From Ferrovibrio sp. MS7 (GTDB lineage: Bacteria; Pseudomonadota; Alphaproteobacteria; Ferrovibrionales; Ferrovibrionaceae), in contig NZ_JBBKBA010000001.1 of NCBI RefSeq assembly GCF_038404985.1, forward strand, positions 1,330,001 through 1,394,000: a DNA stretch of 64,000 nt, read 5' to 3'. Every line of letters begins with the position of its first letter. The stretch's first letter is position 1. The notes beneath the pieces were generated by a model. It made no database searches and was not told the DNA's origin. It was given only the letters and a program-made list of their open reading frames with translations. The position numbers and the translations under genes are program-made. Below are positions 26,591-34,665 of the stretch, piece after piece.

Positions 26591-27272
26591 AAATCTCCAG
26601 GATCAGCTTGCGCCGCACGGCATCGCCAAAGGAAGCATAGTCGCGCGCCGGAATCATGAAGCTGCCGGGACCGCCGATCACATTCTTTTCGTAATACTCG
26701 TCGATATCGGCTTCCATATGCAGGATCGGCAGGCCGTTGATGGTTACGCCCTTGGCCACTGCCGCGTCGCGCGCCATGGCTGGCGGCCGGCCGCGGTTGC
26801 TGCGGCCATCGCCGGAAATATCGATCACGCGGCGCAAGACCTTTGCCGGCATGCGCTCGAACAGCGCGGCGCCGAAATCGATGGCTTCTGCCGGCGCGGT
26901 GCCGCCGCCGAAAATGGTGCGCGGGGCATCGCCGAGCAACTGGGCGAAAGCCAGGATATCGGCGCGGCTGCGCAGCATGGTCCAGGGAATGGTGTGGTTA
27001 TGGTAGGCGGGGCCGGACCATTGGAAATAGGTGCAGGCAATGCCGCCATGCAGCCCGCCCAGGATGGCATCGATCACCCGGCGGTGGCGGAAGGCATCGG
27101 CATAGCCGCGCTGCTGCAATTCGTAATGCTCGGCCTGCACGCTGCCGGAACAATCCACCGCCAGCACCAGTCCCAGATCCACCTGTGTTTCCTGGGCCAA
27201 GACCTGCGCCTGAGCCGGCCATGCAGCGAAAGCGGCGAGGGTGGTGAACAGGTGGCGGCGGTTCAATGTCAT
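26577..27272 (-). CDS. DUF1194 (VWA-like) secreted protein
   Basis: A 231-residue protein with a twin-arginine-like leader (MTLNRRHLFTTLAAFAAWPAQA) and a von Willebrand factor A fold: MIDAS D-x-S-x-S in LAVDCSGSV near residue 38 and a TMIDAS-like region later (VIDISGDGRSN). This matches DUF1194, common in alphaproteobacteria and of unknown function. ATG 27272 is chosen because the signal sequence starts there; the frame is open further up to 27566. It shares 14 bases tail-to-tail with the aspartate dehydrogenase gene. Confidence 0.85.
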   Translation of the reverse strand: MTLNRRHLFTTLAAFAAWPAQAQVLAQETQVDLGLVLAVDCSGSVQAEHYELQQRGYADAFRHRRVIDAILGGLHGGIACTYFQWSGPAYHNHTIPWTMLRSRADILAFAQLLGDAPRTIFGGGTAPAEAIDFGAALFERMPAKVLRRVIDISGDGRSNRGRPPAMARDAAVAKGVTINGLPILHMEADIDEYYEKNVIGGPGSFMIPARDYASFGDAVRRKLILEISSRN

Positions 27273-27379
27273 GCCGGGCCCGGTTGCTGGCTTAAGGTAG
27301 CGCCATCCTGCCGCGACAAGCGGGGCCCGCGCCAGCAATTTCCGAGGCAGGACAGGTCTCGGACCGGGCGCTGGCTTTA

Positions 27380-27388
27380 TTGTATCCA
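27380..27388 (+). promoter_or_regulatory. TTGTATCCA motif upstream of gntR, candidate GntR site (copy 1)
   Basis: TTGTATCCA about 40 bases upstream of the GntR-family start codon; the same nine bases occur on the opposite strand at 30379-30387 just upstream of the ABC ATPase gene. I saw no other copy in the window. Sharing between the regulator and the putative target suggests an operator, but nine bases is short. Confidence 0.25.
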
Positions 27389-27426
27389 TTCTAATAATAT
27401 ATTGGGTGCATCGATCTGGGTTAAGC

Positions 27427-28137
27427 ATGCCATCCGACGACCTCCGTGGGGTTTCAGAAGCCCCGATCCGACAGCGTATCCTGCAGGCTATTTTCGAGCG
27501 TCGGCTCCAGCCGGGCGAGAAACTGACCGAGGAACGGCTGGCCGAATTGTTCGGCGTCAGCCGCACTGTGGTGCGTCAGGCTTTGGCGCGTCTGGCGCAA
27601 GATGGCATCGTGGTGCAGCGGCCAAACAAGGGTGCCTCGGTAGCGGCACCAAGCCGGCTGGAAGCGCGCCAGGTGCTGGCGGTGCGTCAGATGGTGGAAC
27701 CGGAGATTGCCGCCGAGGCCGCGCGTCTGGCCGATACCGCCGGTCTGCGCCGGCTGCGCAAGCATCTTGAAGCCGAGAATGCTGCCAGGCGCTCCAACGA
27801 CCGCGCTACCCTGGTGCGCCTGACCGGCGAATTCCACATGGTTTTGGCGGACGTGGCCGGCAATCCGATCCTGGTGCGGCTGCTCACCGAATTGCAGGCG
27901 CTTACCTGCCTGGCCATCCTGCTCTATGCACGTGGCGATGATTCCGCCTGCCATCCCGATGAGCATGAGCAGATTGTCGCCGCCATCATCGCCAAGGATG
28001 GGGCGACCGCTGCCGCGATCATGCGCCGGCATCTCGAGCATGTCGAACATGACATGGACTTGAACGAGCCGGCGCAGCGCGGCAATGACCTTGCCAGCGC
28101 GCTTGGCATGCCAGCCAAGAAGCGGTCTAGAGGCTAA
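27427..28137 (+). CDS. GntR-family (FadR/FCD) transcriptional regulator
   Basis: A 236-residue regulator: winged helix-turn-helix (GEKLTEERLAELFGVSRTVVRQALARLAQDG) at about residues 32-65 and an all-helical FCD effector domain with metal-type residues (E-F-H in GEFHMVLAD, H in HPDEHEQI, H in MRRHLEHVEHD). FCD regulators commonly sense small organic acids. ATG 27427 is preferred over GTG 27406. It overlaps the convergent decarboxylase-like gene by 11 bases and probably regulates the amidase and ABC-transporter genes that follow (inference). Confidence 0.88.
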   Translation: MPSDDLRGVSEAPIRQRILQAIFERRLQPGEKLTEERLAELFGVSRTVVRQALARLAQDGIVVQRPNKGASVAAPSRLEARQVLAVRQMVEPEIAAEAARLADTAGLRRLRKHLEAENAARRSNDRATLVRLTGEFHMVLADVAGNPILVRLLTELQALTCLAILLYARGDDSACHPDEHEQIVAAIIAKDGATAAAIMRRHLEHVEHDMDLNEPAQRGNDLASALGMPAKKRSRG

Positions 28138-28846
28138 ATAGTTTTCCGAAGCGGCGCCATGGCGTCTTGTCGGCGCCAAGCCGCTCCAGTGCGCCCCACA
28201 GCGTCACGGCAATCGAATCGAGCACCGGAATGCCAAGCCGCCGCTCCAGTGCCGCTGCCGTGAATGCCGCATCCATATTGGTGCAGACCACGGCGATGGC
28301 ATCAGGTTGCCGCGCTGCTACCTGCTCGATCATTGCCGCGATGCGCTCGGGTGGCAGCGTGGCGAATGAGAAGTTGTCGCTTAAGCCCGCATGCGCCTCG
28401 GCCAGGCAGGCCCAGCCGGCGGCGGTATAATTGGCGATGATCTTTTGCTGCACGTCATCGGTATAAGGCGTCACCAGGCCGAAGCTCTTGGCGCTGAGGC
28501 GGCGATAGAGTTCGTTCAGCGCCAGGATGGCGGTGGTGGCTGGAATGCCGGTGCGCGCGGTGATCGCCTCGCAGAGCGCCTGGTCGCGCTCGAAGCCGAG
28601 CCAGCTTGCCGAGGTGCCGTTCCAGGCAATCACATCCACCTTGGCATGGGCCAGCAATTCCGCCGCGGCCAGGATGGGCGCGGCATCGAACTGCCCCAGT
28701 GCCTTGTCGCCCAGACCTATTTCCGTCACTGGGAAACGGGCGAAATGGGCGGTCACGTTCGGCGTTTCCGCCAGCAGCCTGTAGGTCGCCGGCTCCAGCG
28801 CGGTGTTGGAGGAAGGCGTGAGCATGCCGAGGCGCAGGCGCCGCAT
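28127..28846 (-). CDS. Asp/Glu racemase-fold protein, arylmalonate decarboxylase-like (single catalytic Cys)
   Basis: A 239-residue protein of the maleate isomerase/arylmalonate decarboxylase branch: LGMLTPSSNTALEP at the N-terminus, an AWNGTSASWLG loop where maleate isomerases have a Cys (here Gly), and the second active-site Cys kept in AVVCTNMDA. A Gly in the first loop and one Cys in the second is the pattern of arylmalonate decarboxylase (G74/C188 in the Bordetella enzyme), so decarboxylation of a malonate is likelier than cis-trans isomerisation. It starts in the stop of the amidase gene (TGATG), so both are co-translated. Confidence 0.82.
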   Translation of the reverse strand: MRRLRLGMLTPSSNTALEPATYRLLAETPNVTAHFARFPVTEIGLGDKALGQFDAAPILAAAELLAHAKVDVIAWNGTSASWLGFERDQALCEAITARTGIPATTAILALNELYRRLSAKSFGLVTPYTDDVQQKIIANYTAAGWACLAEAHAGLSDNFSFATLPPERIAAMIEQVAARQPDAIAVVCTNMDAAFTAAALERRLGIPVLDSIAVTLWGALERLGADKTPWRRFGKLFSL

Positions 28847-30192
28847 CAGAAATCTCCCATATAGAAGGCCGGGCAGCGGAAGCCGAAAGCAGGTCGCTGT
28901 TCCAGGCCGGCGGCGAAATCCAGCAGCGCATGATCCGCGCCTGGGGCGGCAACGATCTGCAGGCCGAAGGGCACGGCGCGGCCTTCCGGCCAATAGGGCA
29001 GCGACAGGGCCGGGCAGCCGCTCAGCGAGATGATGAAGGTGATGGCAAGATAGTCGATCACGCTGGGCAGGGGCATTCCATCAATTTCCAGCACTTCGCC
29101 GGCATCATGGTGGAAGGGTTCGATACTGGCCGCCGGCAGCAGCAGGAAATCATAGCGATCGAAGAAATCCAGGAAGCGGCGATGCAATGCGCCGCGCTGG
29201 CGCTCGGCGACAAGATATTCGGCGGCAGTAAGGTGGTCACCACGTGCGATGTTCCAGCGCACGGTTTCGGTAAGCTGATCGCCAAAGCGGTCGCGCAACG
29301 ATGAGAGCGATTGATGGATATGGGCGGCACGCAGAATCTTGAAGGCATTAACGGCGCCACTGCAATCGGGATGGGCTGTTGCCACGCCGCCAAGGGTTGA
29401 TGCTGCCGCGCGCAATGCCGCGCGTTCAGTCTCTGCCACTGGCGCCACACCGAGATCCTCGCTCGCGGCAATGCGAGGCGCGGTGATGTTGCCAGGCTGT
29501 GGCCAGGCGCGCAGCGAAAGCGGGTCGCGCATATCGGGCGCGGACAGCACATCCAGCAGCAGCCTTGCATCGCGCGTGCTGCGGGTCAGGAAGCCGGCAG
29601 TCGGCAGGGCATCCCAGGCCAGCGGACGTTCTGGTGCCGCCAGCCGGCCTGGCGTCGGGCGAAAGCCGACCACGCCGCAGAAGCCGGCAGGCGTGCGCAC
29701 CGAGCCGCCGAAATCGGTGCCGATGGCAGCCGGCAGCAGGCCGGCGGCCACCGCTGCCGCCGAGCCGCCGCTGGAGCCGCCAGAAGAGCGCGTCAGGTCA
29801 TGCGGGTTGCCTGTCGGACCGGCCAGACGATTGGTGCAATGGGCGCCGAAGCCGAATTCCGGCGTGTTGGTCTTGGCCAGAATCACCGCGCCAGCAGCAC
29901 GCACCCGCGCGATCAGCGGATCGTCGCGCTCCGGCACCATATCCTTGAACAGGCTTGAGCCTTGCGTGGTGCGAAGGCCCTTGGTGGCCAGCAGGTCCTT
30001 CACGCCAAGCGGCAGGCCATGCAGCGGGCCGCCGGCTTTGGTGGCCTCCAAGGGCGCTGTATCATCGACCGCAAGGCAGCTTTTCAACGCAGTATCGCCG
30101 CGCGCGATGCGGTCCAGGCAATCGGTGGCGAGACTGGCGGCATCGCGCTTACCGTTTTTCAGGGCCGCAACGAGAGCGGTGGCATCAGTCAT
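28846..30192 (-). CDS. Amidase-signature family amidase
   Basis: A 448-residue amidase with Lys in LPLGVKDLL near residue 68, SSGGSSGGSAAAVAAG near 145 and the nucleophile region TDFGGSVRTPAGFCG near 167; the triad is complete. ATG 30192 begins the family N-terminus MTDATALVAAL; the frame is open to 30279. Because it is coupled to the arylmalonate-decarboxylase-like gene, a sequence of amide hydrolysis then decarboxylation (malonamate or malonate derivative) is a reasonable guess. Divergent from the polyamine-type ABC transporter. Confidence 0.9.
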   Translation of the reverse strand: MTDATALVAALKNGKRDAASLATDCLDRIARGDTALKSCLAVDDTAPLEATKAGGPLHGLPLGVKDLLATKGLRTTQGSSLFKDMVPERDDPLIARVRAAGAVILAKTNTPEFGFGAHCTNRLAGPTGNPHDLTRSSGGSSGGSAAAVAAGLLPAAIGTDFGGSVRTPAGFCGVVGFRPTPGRLAAPERPLAWDALPTAGFLTRSTRDARLLLDVLSAPDMRDPLSLRAWPQPGNITAPRIAASEDLGVAPVAETERAALRAAASTLGGVATAHPDCSGAVNAFKILRAAHIHQSLSSLRDRFGDQLTETVRWNIARGDHLTAAEYLVAERQRGALHRRFLDFFDRYDFLLLPAASIEPFHHDAGEVLEIDGMPLPSVIDYLAITFIISLSGCPALSLPYWPEGRAVPFGLQIVAAPGADHALLDFAAGLEQRPAFGFRCPAFYMGDF

Positions 30193-30378
30193 GCCGCTGC
30201 CTCGATTCCGCGCCGCTGACCACGTTTGCTGCTCAAAAATTCGCCACCGACATGGGCGGTGTTTTGCCGCCCATGCCACACCTTTGGCCTAACCCCTTGT
30301 AACAGCATGACTCGTCCTTTCGGCGTGCGAGTTGGTATGCCTCTTGCTAACTGGATTGTGAACAGAATAAACTGAAAT

Positions 30379-30387
30379 TGGATACAA
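30379..30387 (-). promoter_or_regulatory. TTGTATCCA motif upstream of the ABC ATPase, candidate GntR site (copy 2)
   Basis: Reverse-strand copy of the nine-base motif seen before gntR, 15 bases upstream of the ATPase start codon and between the divergent amidase and transporter operons, where one regulator could control both. Confidence 0.25.
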
Positions 30388-30401
30388 AGCGGACCGCCCA
30401 C

Positions 30402-31520
30402 ATGCACGCTACAGCGCCGGGGTCTCAGGTTCAAGGTCAACGCGAAGCGGGGCATGCGCTCACGCTGGACGCGATCACCCATCGTTTTGGCGCCGCCAAG
30501 GCGGTCGATGATGTCACCCTGGAAATCGGCGGCAGCGAGCTGGTGGCTTTGCTCGGGCCGTCCGGCTGCGGCAAGACCACGCTGCTGCGCATCATCGCCG
30601 GCTTCATCAATCAGAGCCAGGGCCGCGTCATCATTGGCGGCAGCGCCATCGATCACCTGCCGCCGAGCCGGCGCGAAGTCGGCATCGTGTTCCAGAATTA
30701 CGCATTGTTTCCGCATCTCACCGTGGCGGAGAATATTGCCTATGGTCTGGCGGCACGTGGCGTGCCCAAGCCGGAGCAGGAGGCGCGCGTCGCCGAGATG
30801 CTGGCGCTGGTGCAGATGGGCCATCTCGCCGCGCGCTATCCGAAACAGATGTCCGGTGGCCAGCAGCAGCGCGTTGCCCTGGCCCGTGCTCTGGCGGTGC
30901 GGCCCCGCATCCTGCTGCTGGATGAGCCGTTCTCGGCACTGGACAAGAATCTGCGCCTCGACATGCAGATCGAGATCAAGCGCATCCAGCAGCGCGCTGG
31001 CATCACCGCCATCCTGGTTACCCATGATCAGGAAGAGGCCCTGAGCATGGCCGACCGCATCGCCGTGCTGGCGCAGGGCCGGCTGGAGCAGTTCGGCAGC
31101 CCCAGCGCCATCTACGACACGCCGCAAAGCCTGTTCGTGAACACTTTCGTCGGTACTGCCAACAAACTTGCGGGCAAGCTGGTTGGTTTGCAGGGCAATG
31201 AGGCCAAGGTGGCGCTGGCCGCCGGCGGCGAACTGATCCTGGCCGCGCCCAGCACCGAAATTGCGCCGGGCGCCGATGTGGTGGTGTGCATCCGGCCAGA
31301 GAATCTGCGTTTCGTCGAGGGGAGCGCACCGCTCGTGGGCAATGTCGAACTCGGCCTGCCGCTTGGCGCCACCATCGTGCATGAAATCCGCCTTGCCGAT
31401 GGCAGTGGCCTGAAGATTTCCGAGCCGCGTTCCAGTGGCGCCGAGCCACGCCCCTCGGGTCAGCCGGTGGCGCTGGCGCCGATCAATACCGCAACCGTCA
31501 CCCTGTTTCCCGCCATTTGA
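30402..31520 (+). CDS. ABC transporter ATP-binding protein, PotA-like
   Basis: A 372-residue ATPase with Walker A GPSGCGKTT, Q-loop VFQNYALFPHLTV, signature MSGGQQQR, Walker B ILLLDEPFSALD and switch VTHDQEEA, followed by a C-terminal TOBE domain (about residue 260 on, VVVCIRPENLRF). This is the PotA/FbpC/UgpC layout, typical of spermidine/putrescine-type uptake. ATG 30402 is chosen although its ribosome site is poor; TTG 30378 is an alternative. It works with the next three genes. Confidence 0.9.
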   Translation: MHATAPGSQVQGQREAGHALTLDAITHRFGAAKAVDDVTLEIGGSELVALLGPSGCGKTTLLRIIAGFINQSQGRVIIGGSAIDHLPPSRREVGIVFQNYALFPHLTVAENIAYGLAARGVPKPEQEARVAEMLALVQMGHLAARYPKQMSGGQQQRVALARALAVRPRILLLDEPFSALDKNLRLDMQIEIKRIQQRAGITAILVTHDQEEALSMADRIAVLAQGRLEQFGSPSAIYDTPQSLFVNTFVGTANKLAGKLVGLQGNEAKVALAAGGELILAAPSTEIAPGADVVVCIRPENLRFVEGSAPLVGNVELGLPLGATIVHEIRLADGSGLKISEPRSSGAEPRPSGQPVALAPINTATVTLFPAI

Positions 31521-31541
31521 CCCTCAAGGAGAGCCGACATC

Positions 31542-32585
31542 ATGCTTAGCCGCCGCGAAACCCTGGCCACTGCCCTGTCAGTGGCCGCCATGTCGCTTTT
31601 CCCCGGCATGTCCCAGGCCCAGGCACGCCGCCTGGTATTCGCCACCTTCACCGGCAGCTGGGAGGAAGCGCATCGCGACGTGCTGGTGCCGCATTTCCGC
31701 AAGGCCAATGGCAATGCGGACATGGCGCTCGATCCGATGCTCTCGGTGGATCAGATTGCCAAAGTGACCGCCGCGCGCAGCAATCCGCCGATCGACGTGA
31801 TGCTGCATGATCCGGGCCCGGCCCTGGTTGCCATTGCGCAGGATCTGGTCGAGCCCTTCCCGGTGGCCGGCAGCAAAAATTACGCCGACCTGATGCCCGA
31901 TGCGCAGGATCCGCTTGGGCCGGCGATCTTCTTCCAGGCGGTGGGCATCACTTACAATCCCGAGAAGGTGAAGACGCCGCCGAAGAGCTGGTCGGATCTG
32001 TGGAAGCCGGAATTCAAGGGCCGCGTCGGCATCACCAATCTGAATTCCACGCTCGGCACCGGCTTCATGGTGGAAATCGCCAAGCTGCGCGGCGGCGGCG
32101 AAAGCAATATCGATCCGGCCTTTGCGGCGATGAAGGAATTGCAGCCCAACCTCGCCGCCGTGGCAGCGAATCCGGGTGCGCTGGCGACATTGTACCAGCA
32201 GGGCCAGATCGATATCGGTCCTGGCAACTTCAATGCCATCCAGTTGCTGCGCGCGCGCGGTGTGCCGGTAGAGTTCGTCAAGCCTGATACCGGCGCCATT
32301 GCCTTCAAGACCTCGATCCACATCGTCAAGAACTCGCCGAACGCCAAGCTGGCGGCCGCGTTGATCGAATCGGCGATGAGCCCCGAGGTGCAGACCACGC
32401 TGATGAAGAGCCCCTACCTGATCGTGCCGACCAACAAGAAGGTGAAGATGGAGGGTGAGATTTCCAAGGCGCTGGCCAAGGATCCGGATGATCTGCAGAA
32501 GAGCTTCGTGTTCCAGGACTGGAAGAAGATCAACGAGCAGCGCTCGGCCTGGATTGAACGCTTCAACCGCGAGATCAAGGTCTGA
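31542..32585 (+). CDS. ABC transporter substrate-binding protein, PotD-like
   Basis: A 347-residue periplasmic binding protein with a twin-arginine-like leader (MLSRRETLATALSVAAMSLFPGMSQAQA). The mature part opens LVFATFTGSWEEAHRDVLVPHF, as in spermidine/putrescine-type (SBP_bac_8) proteins of the PotD/2-aminoethylphosphonate group. The ligand is unknown; the neighbouring amidases suggest an amide or small carboxylate rather than a polyamine. Its stop overlaps the permease start (TGATG). Confidence 0.88.
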   Translation: MLSRRETLATALSVAAMSLFPGMSQAQARRLVFATFTGSWEEAHRDVLVPHFRKANGNADMALDPMLSVDQIAKVTAARSNPPIDVMLHDPGPALVAIAQDLVEPFPVAGSKNYADLMPDAQDPLGPAIFFQAVGITYNPEKVKTPPKSWSDLWKPEFKGRVGITNLNSTLGTGFMVEIAKLRGGGESNIDPAFAAMKELQPNLAAVAANPGALATLYQQGQIDIGPGNFNAIQLLRARGVPVEFVKPDTGAIAFKTSIHIVKNSPNAKLAAALIESAMSPEVQTTLMKSPYLIVPTNKKVKMEGEISKALAKDPDDLQKSFVFQDWKKINEQRSAWIERFNREIKV

Positions 32586-33457
32586 TGTCTGCCGCGGCCC
32601 CTGTCTTGACGACTGGCCGCGCAACGCCGCGGGAGGGCCTGCTTGCCCTCCCGCTCGGCGGTTTCTATCTGCTGTTCTTCCTGGCGCCCTTGCTGGTGCT
32701 GTTCGCGGTCAGTCTGCATAACGACCAGGCGATGACCGAGTGGGGCTTCGCCAATTACCGCAAATTCCTCACCGATGGCTTCGCGCTTGGCGTGCTGTTC
32801 GAGACGCTGCGGCTTGGCCTCGAGACCACGGCGCTCTGCCTGCTGCTGGGTTTCCCGCTCGCCTGGTTGCACCGCCAGGTCGGTCCGCGCCTGCAATCGC
32901 TGATCATCCTGATCAGCATTCTGCCGCTGCTGACCAGCGTGATCGTGCGCACCTTTGCCTGGATCGTCATCCTGGGTCGCCAGGGCATCGTCAATTCCGC
33001 GTTGATCGAACTTGGCTTCGCCGAAACACCGCTGAAACTGCTCTATACCCATGGCGGCCTCGTGGTGGCGCTGGCCCAGGTGCAGTTGCCGCTGATGGTG
33101 CTGCCGCTGATCGATACCTTGCAGAAGCTGGACCCCAACCTGGAATCCGCGTCTTCCGCGCTTGGCGCCGGCAAGTGGCGCACCTTCTTTCGCGTCGTGC
33201 TACCGCTCTGCCTGCCCGGCATCATCGCCGGCAGCGTGCTTACCTTCTCGGCTGCTGTCACCGCCTTTATCACCCAGAGCCTGGTGGGCGGCGGCCAGCT
33301 TCTCTACATGCCGATGTATATCTACCAGCAGTCACTCACCCTGCAGAACTGGCCGTTCGCGGCGGTAATCTCGATTCTGTTCATGATCTCGGTGCTGCTC
33401 TGCATCGTCGCCTTCAACACGCTGGGCCGCTATTCGCGGCGGCATTTGCAGGGATAG
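32585..33457 (+). CDS. ABC transporter permease, PotB-like
   Basis: A 290-residue inner-membrane permease with six predicted membrane segments and the EAA-type cytoplasmic loop (SASSALGAGKWRTFFRVVLPLCLPGIIAG) in the second half. PotB-type partner of the permease that follows. It begins in the stop codon of the binding protein. Confidence 0.9.
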   Translation: MSAAAPVLTTGRATPREGLLALPLGGFYLLFFLAPLLVLFAVSLHNDQAMTEWGFANYRKFLTDGFALGVLFETLRLGLETTALCLLLGFPLAWLHRQVGPRLQSLIILISILPLLTSVIVRTFAWIVILGRQGIVNSALIELGFAETPLKLLYTHGGLVVALAQVQLPLMVLPLIDTLQKLDPNLESASSALGAGKWRTFFRVVLPLCLPGIIAGSVLTFSAAVTAFITQSLVGGGQLLYMPMYIYQQSLTLQNWPFAAVISILFMISVLLCIVAFNTLGRYSRRHLQG

Positions 33458-33461
33458 AATC

Positions 33462-34277
33462 ATGAAAGCCGGGCGTCGTCATGATTTCGATACCATCAGC
33501 TTCTATGCCGTGATGGGCCTGCTGGCTGTTATCGCCCTGCTACTGGTAATCGCGCCCACGGCGGTGGTGCTGATCGTGTCCTTCACCGACAGCTACTCGC
33601 TGAAATTCCCGCCGCAGGGCTTTTCGCTGCGCTGGTACATATCGCTGGTCGATGCCTGGCAGATTCAGGCCGCCGCCTGGAACAGCCTGCAGGTCGGCAT
33701 TGCCACCACGCTGATCTCGATGCTGTTCGCGGTGCCGGCCGCCTATGCCGTGTCGCGCTCCAGGGCTGCCACGGCGCGAGCGCTTGAATCGCTGTTCATG
33801 TCGCCGCTGGTATTGCCGGCGCTGGCTTTCGGTCTGGCGGCACTGATGTTCTTCAGCGTGATGCAACTGCCGCTGTCATTCGCCACCGTTACCATCGGGC
33901 ATGTCGTGGTCTGCGTGCCTTATGTCTTCCGCACCACGCTGGCTTCCTTGAGCCAGCTTGATGCCTCGCTGCTCGAATGTTCCGCCAGCCTGGGGGCGTC
34001 GCGGTTCTACACTTTCCGGCGTGTCACGCTGCCTTCAATCAAGGGCGGCATCGCGGCTGGTGCCTTCATCTGCTTCATGTCGTCCTTCGACAATGTGCCG
34101 GTATCGCTGTTCCTGTCGGATGCGCGCAACGAGATGCTGCCGATCCGCATGTGGCAGACCATGGAAAACACGCTGGATGTGCGCGTTGCCGCCGTTTCCG
34201 GCGTGCTGGTGTTCTTCAGCCTGTTCCTGATGGTGCTGATGGAACGCTTCACCGGCCTGTCGCGCCGGATGAGCTGA
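33462..34277 (+). CDS. ABC transporter permease, PotC-like
   Basis: A 271-residue permease, six membrane segments, EAA loop ECSASLGASRFYTFRRVTLPSIKGGIAAG, and the PotC-typical FMSSFDNVPVSLFLSD stretch. It completes the four-gene importer from 30402. The gene ends 2 bases from the convergent transthyretin-like gene, with no terminator seen between them. Confidence 0.9.
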   Translation: MKAGRRHDFDTISFYAVMGLLAVIALLLVIAPTAVVLIVSFTDSYSLKFPPQGFSLRWYISLVDAWQIQAAAWNSLQVGIATTLISMLFAVPAAYAVSRSRAATARALESLFMSPLVLPALAFGLAALMFFSVMQLPLSFATVTIGHVVVCVPYVFRTTLASLSQLDASLLECSASLGASRFYTFRRVTLPSIKGGIAAGAFICFMSSFDNVPVSLFLSDARNEMLPIRMWQTMENTLDVRVAAVSGVLVFFSLFLMVLMERFTGLSRRMS

Positions 34278-34279
34278 TC

Positions 34280-34630
34280 TCACGACCCGCGAAACAGCGA
34301 AAAGCCCCAGGGCGTGAATTTGAACGGGAGGTGGTAGTGTTGTTCGGGCGCCGCGACAGTGAAGCGGAAAGGCACGACATCCAGGATGCCGATTGTGGCG
34401 CCCTGCGCCTTGAGCCAGGCGCCGACATGGAAGCGCACTTCATATTCACCAGCGATAATGCCATCGCCGCGCACCGTGGCATGATCCAGCGCGCCATTGC
34501 CCGCCAATGTGCCATCGGCCACCAGCGCGGCATCGGGGCTGAGACGATGCAGTTCGACGCGCAGGCCCTTGGCCGGCATGCCGCGCGCCACATCCACGCC
34601 ATGGATCGAAATACCGCCGGCCTTGCTCAT
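34280..34630 (-). CDS. Divergent 5-hydroxyisourate hydrolase / transthyretin-like protein
   Basis: A 116-residue protein of transthyretin-fold size. Conserved HIU hydrolase elements are HGVDVARGMPAKGLRVEL (His10) and the C-terminal HYHLPFKFTPWGFSLFRGS, where the usual Y-R-G-S ends the protein as F-R-G-S and His100 precedes LP. The conserved Arg of the T-x2-DGR loop is missing (NGALDHATV). HIU hydrolase acts after uricase in purine breakdown. AGGAG precedes ATG 34630. No uricase or OHCU decarboxylase is in the window, so another substrate is possible. Confidence 0.75.
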   Translation of the reverse strand: MSKAGGISIHGVDVARGMPAKGLRVELHRLSPDAALVADGTLAGNGALDHATVRGDGIIAGEYEVRFHVGAWLKAQGATIGILDVVPFRFTVAAPEQHYHLPFKFTPWGFSLFRGS

Positions 34631-34665
34631 TTCCGCACTCCTGATTGCTGCATGGAAAGTCTGCC

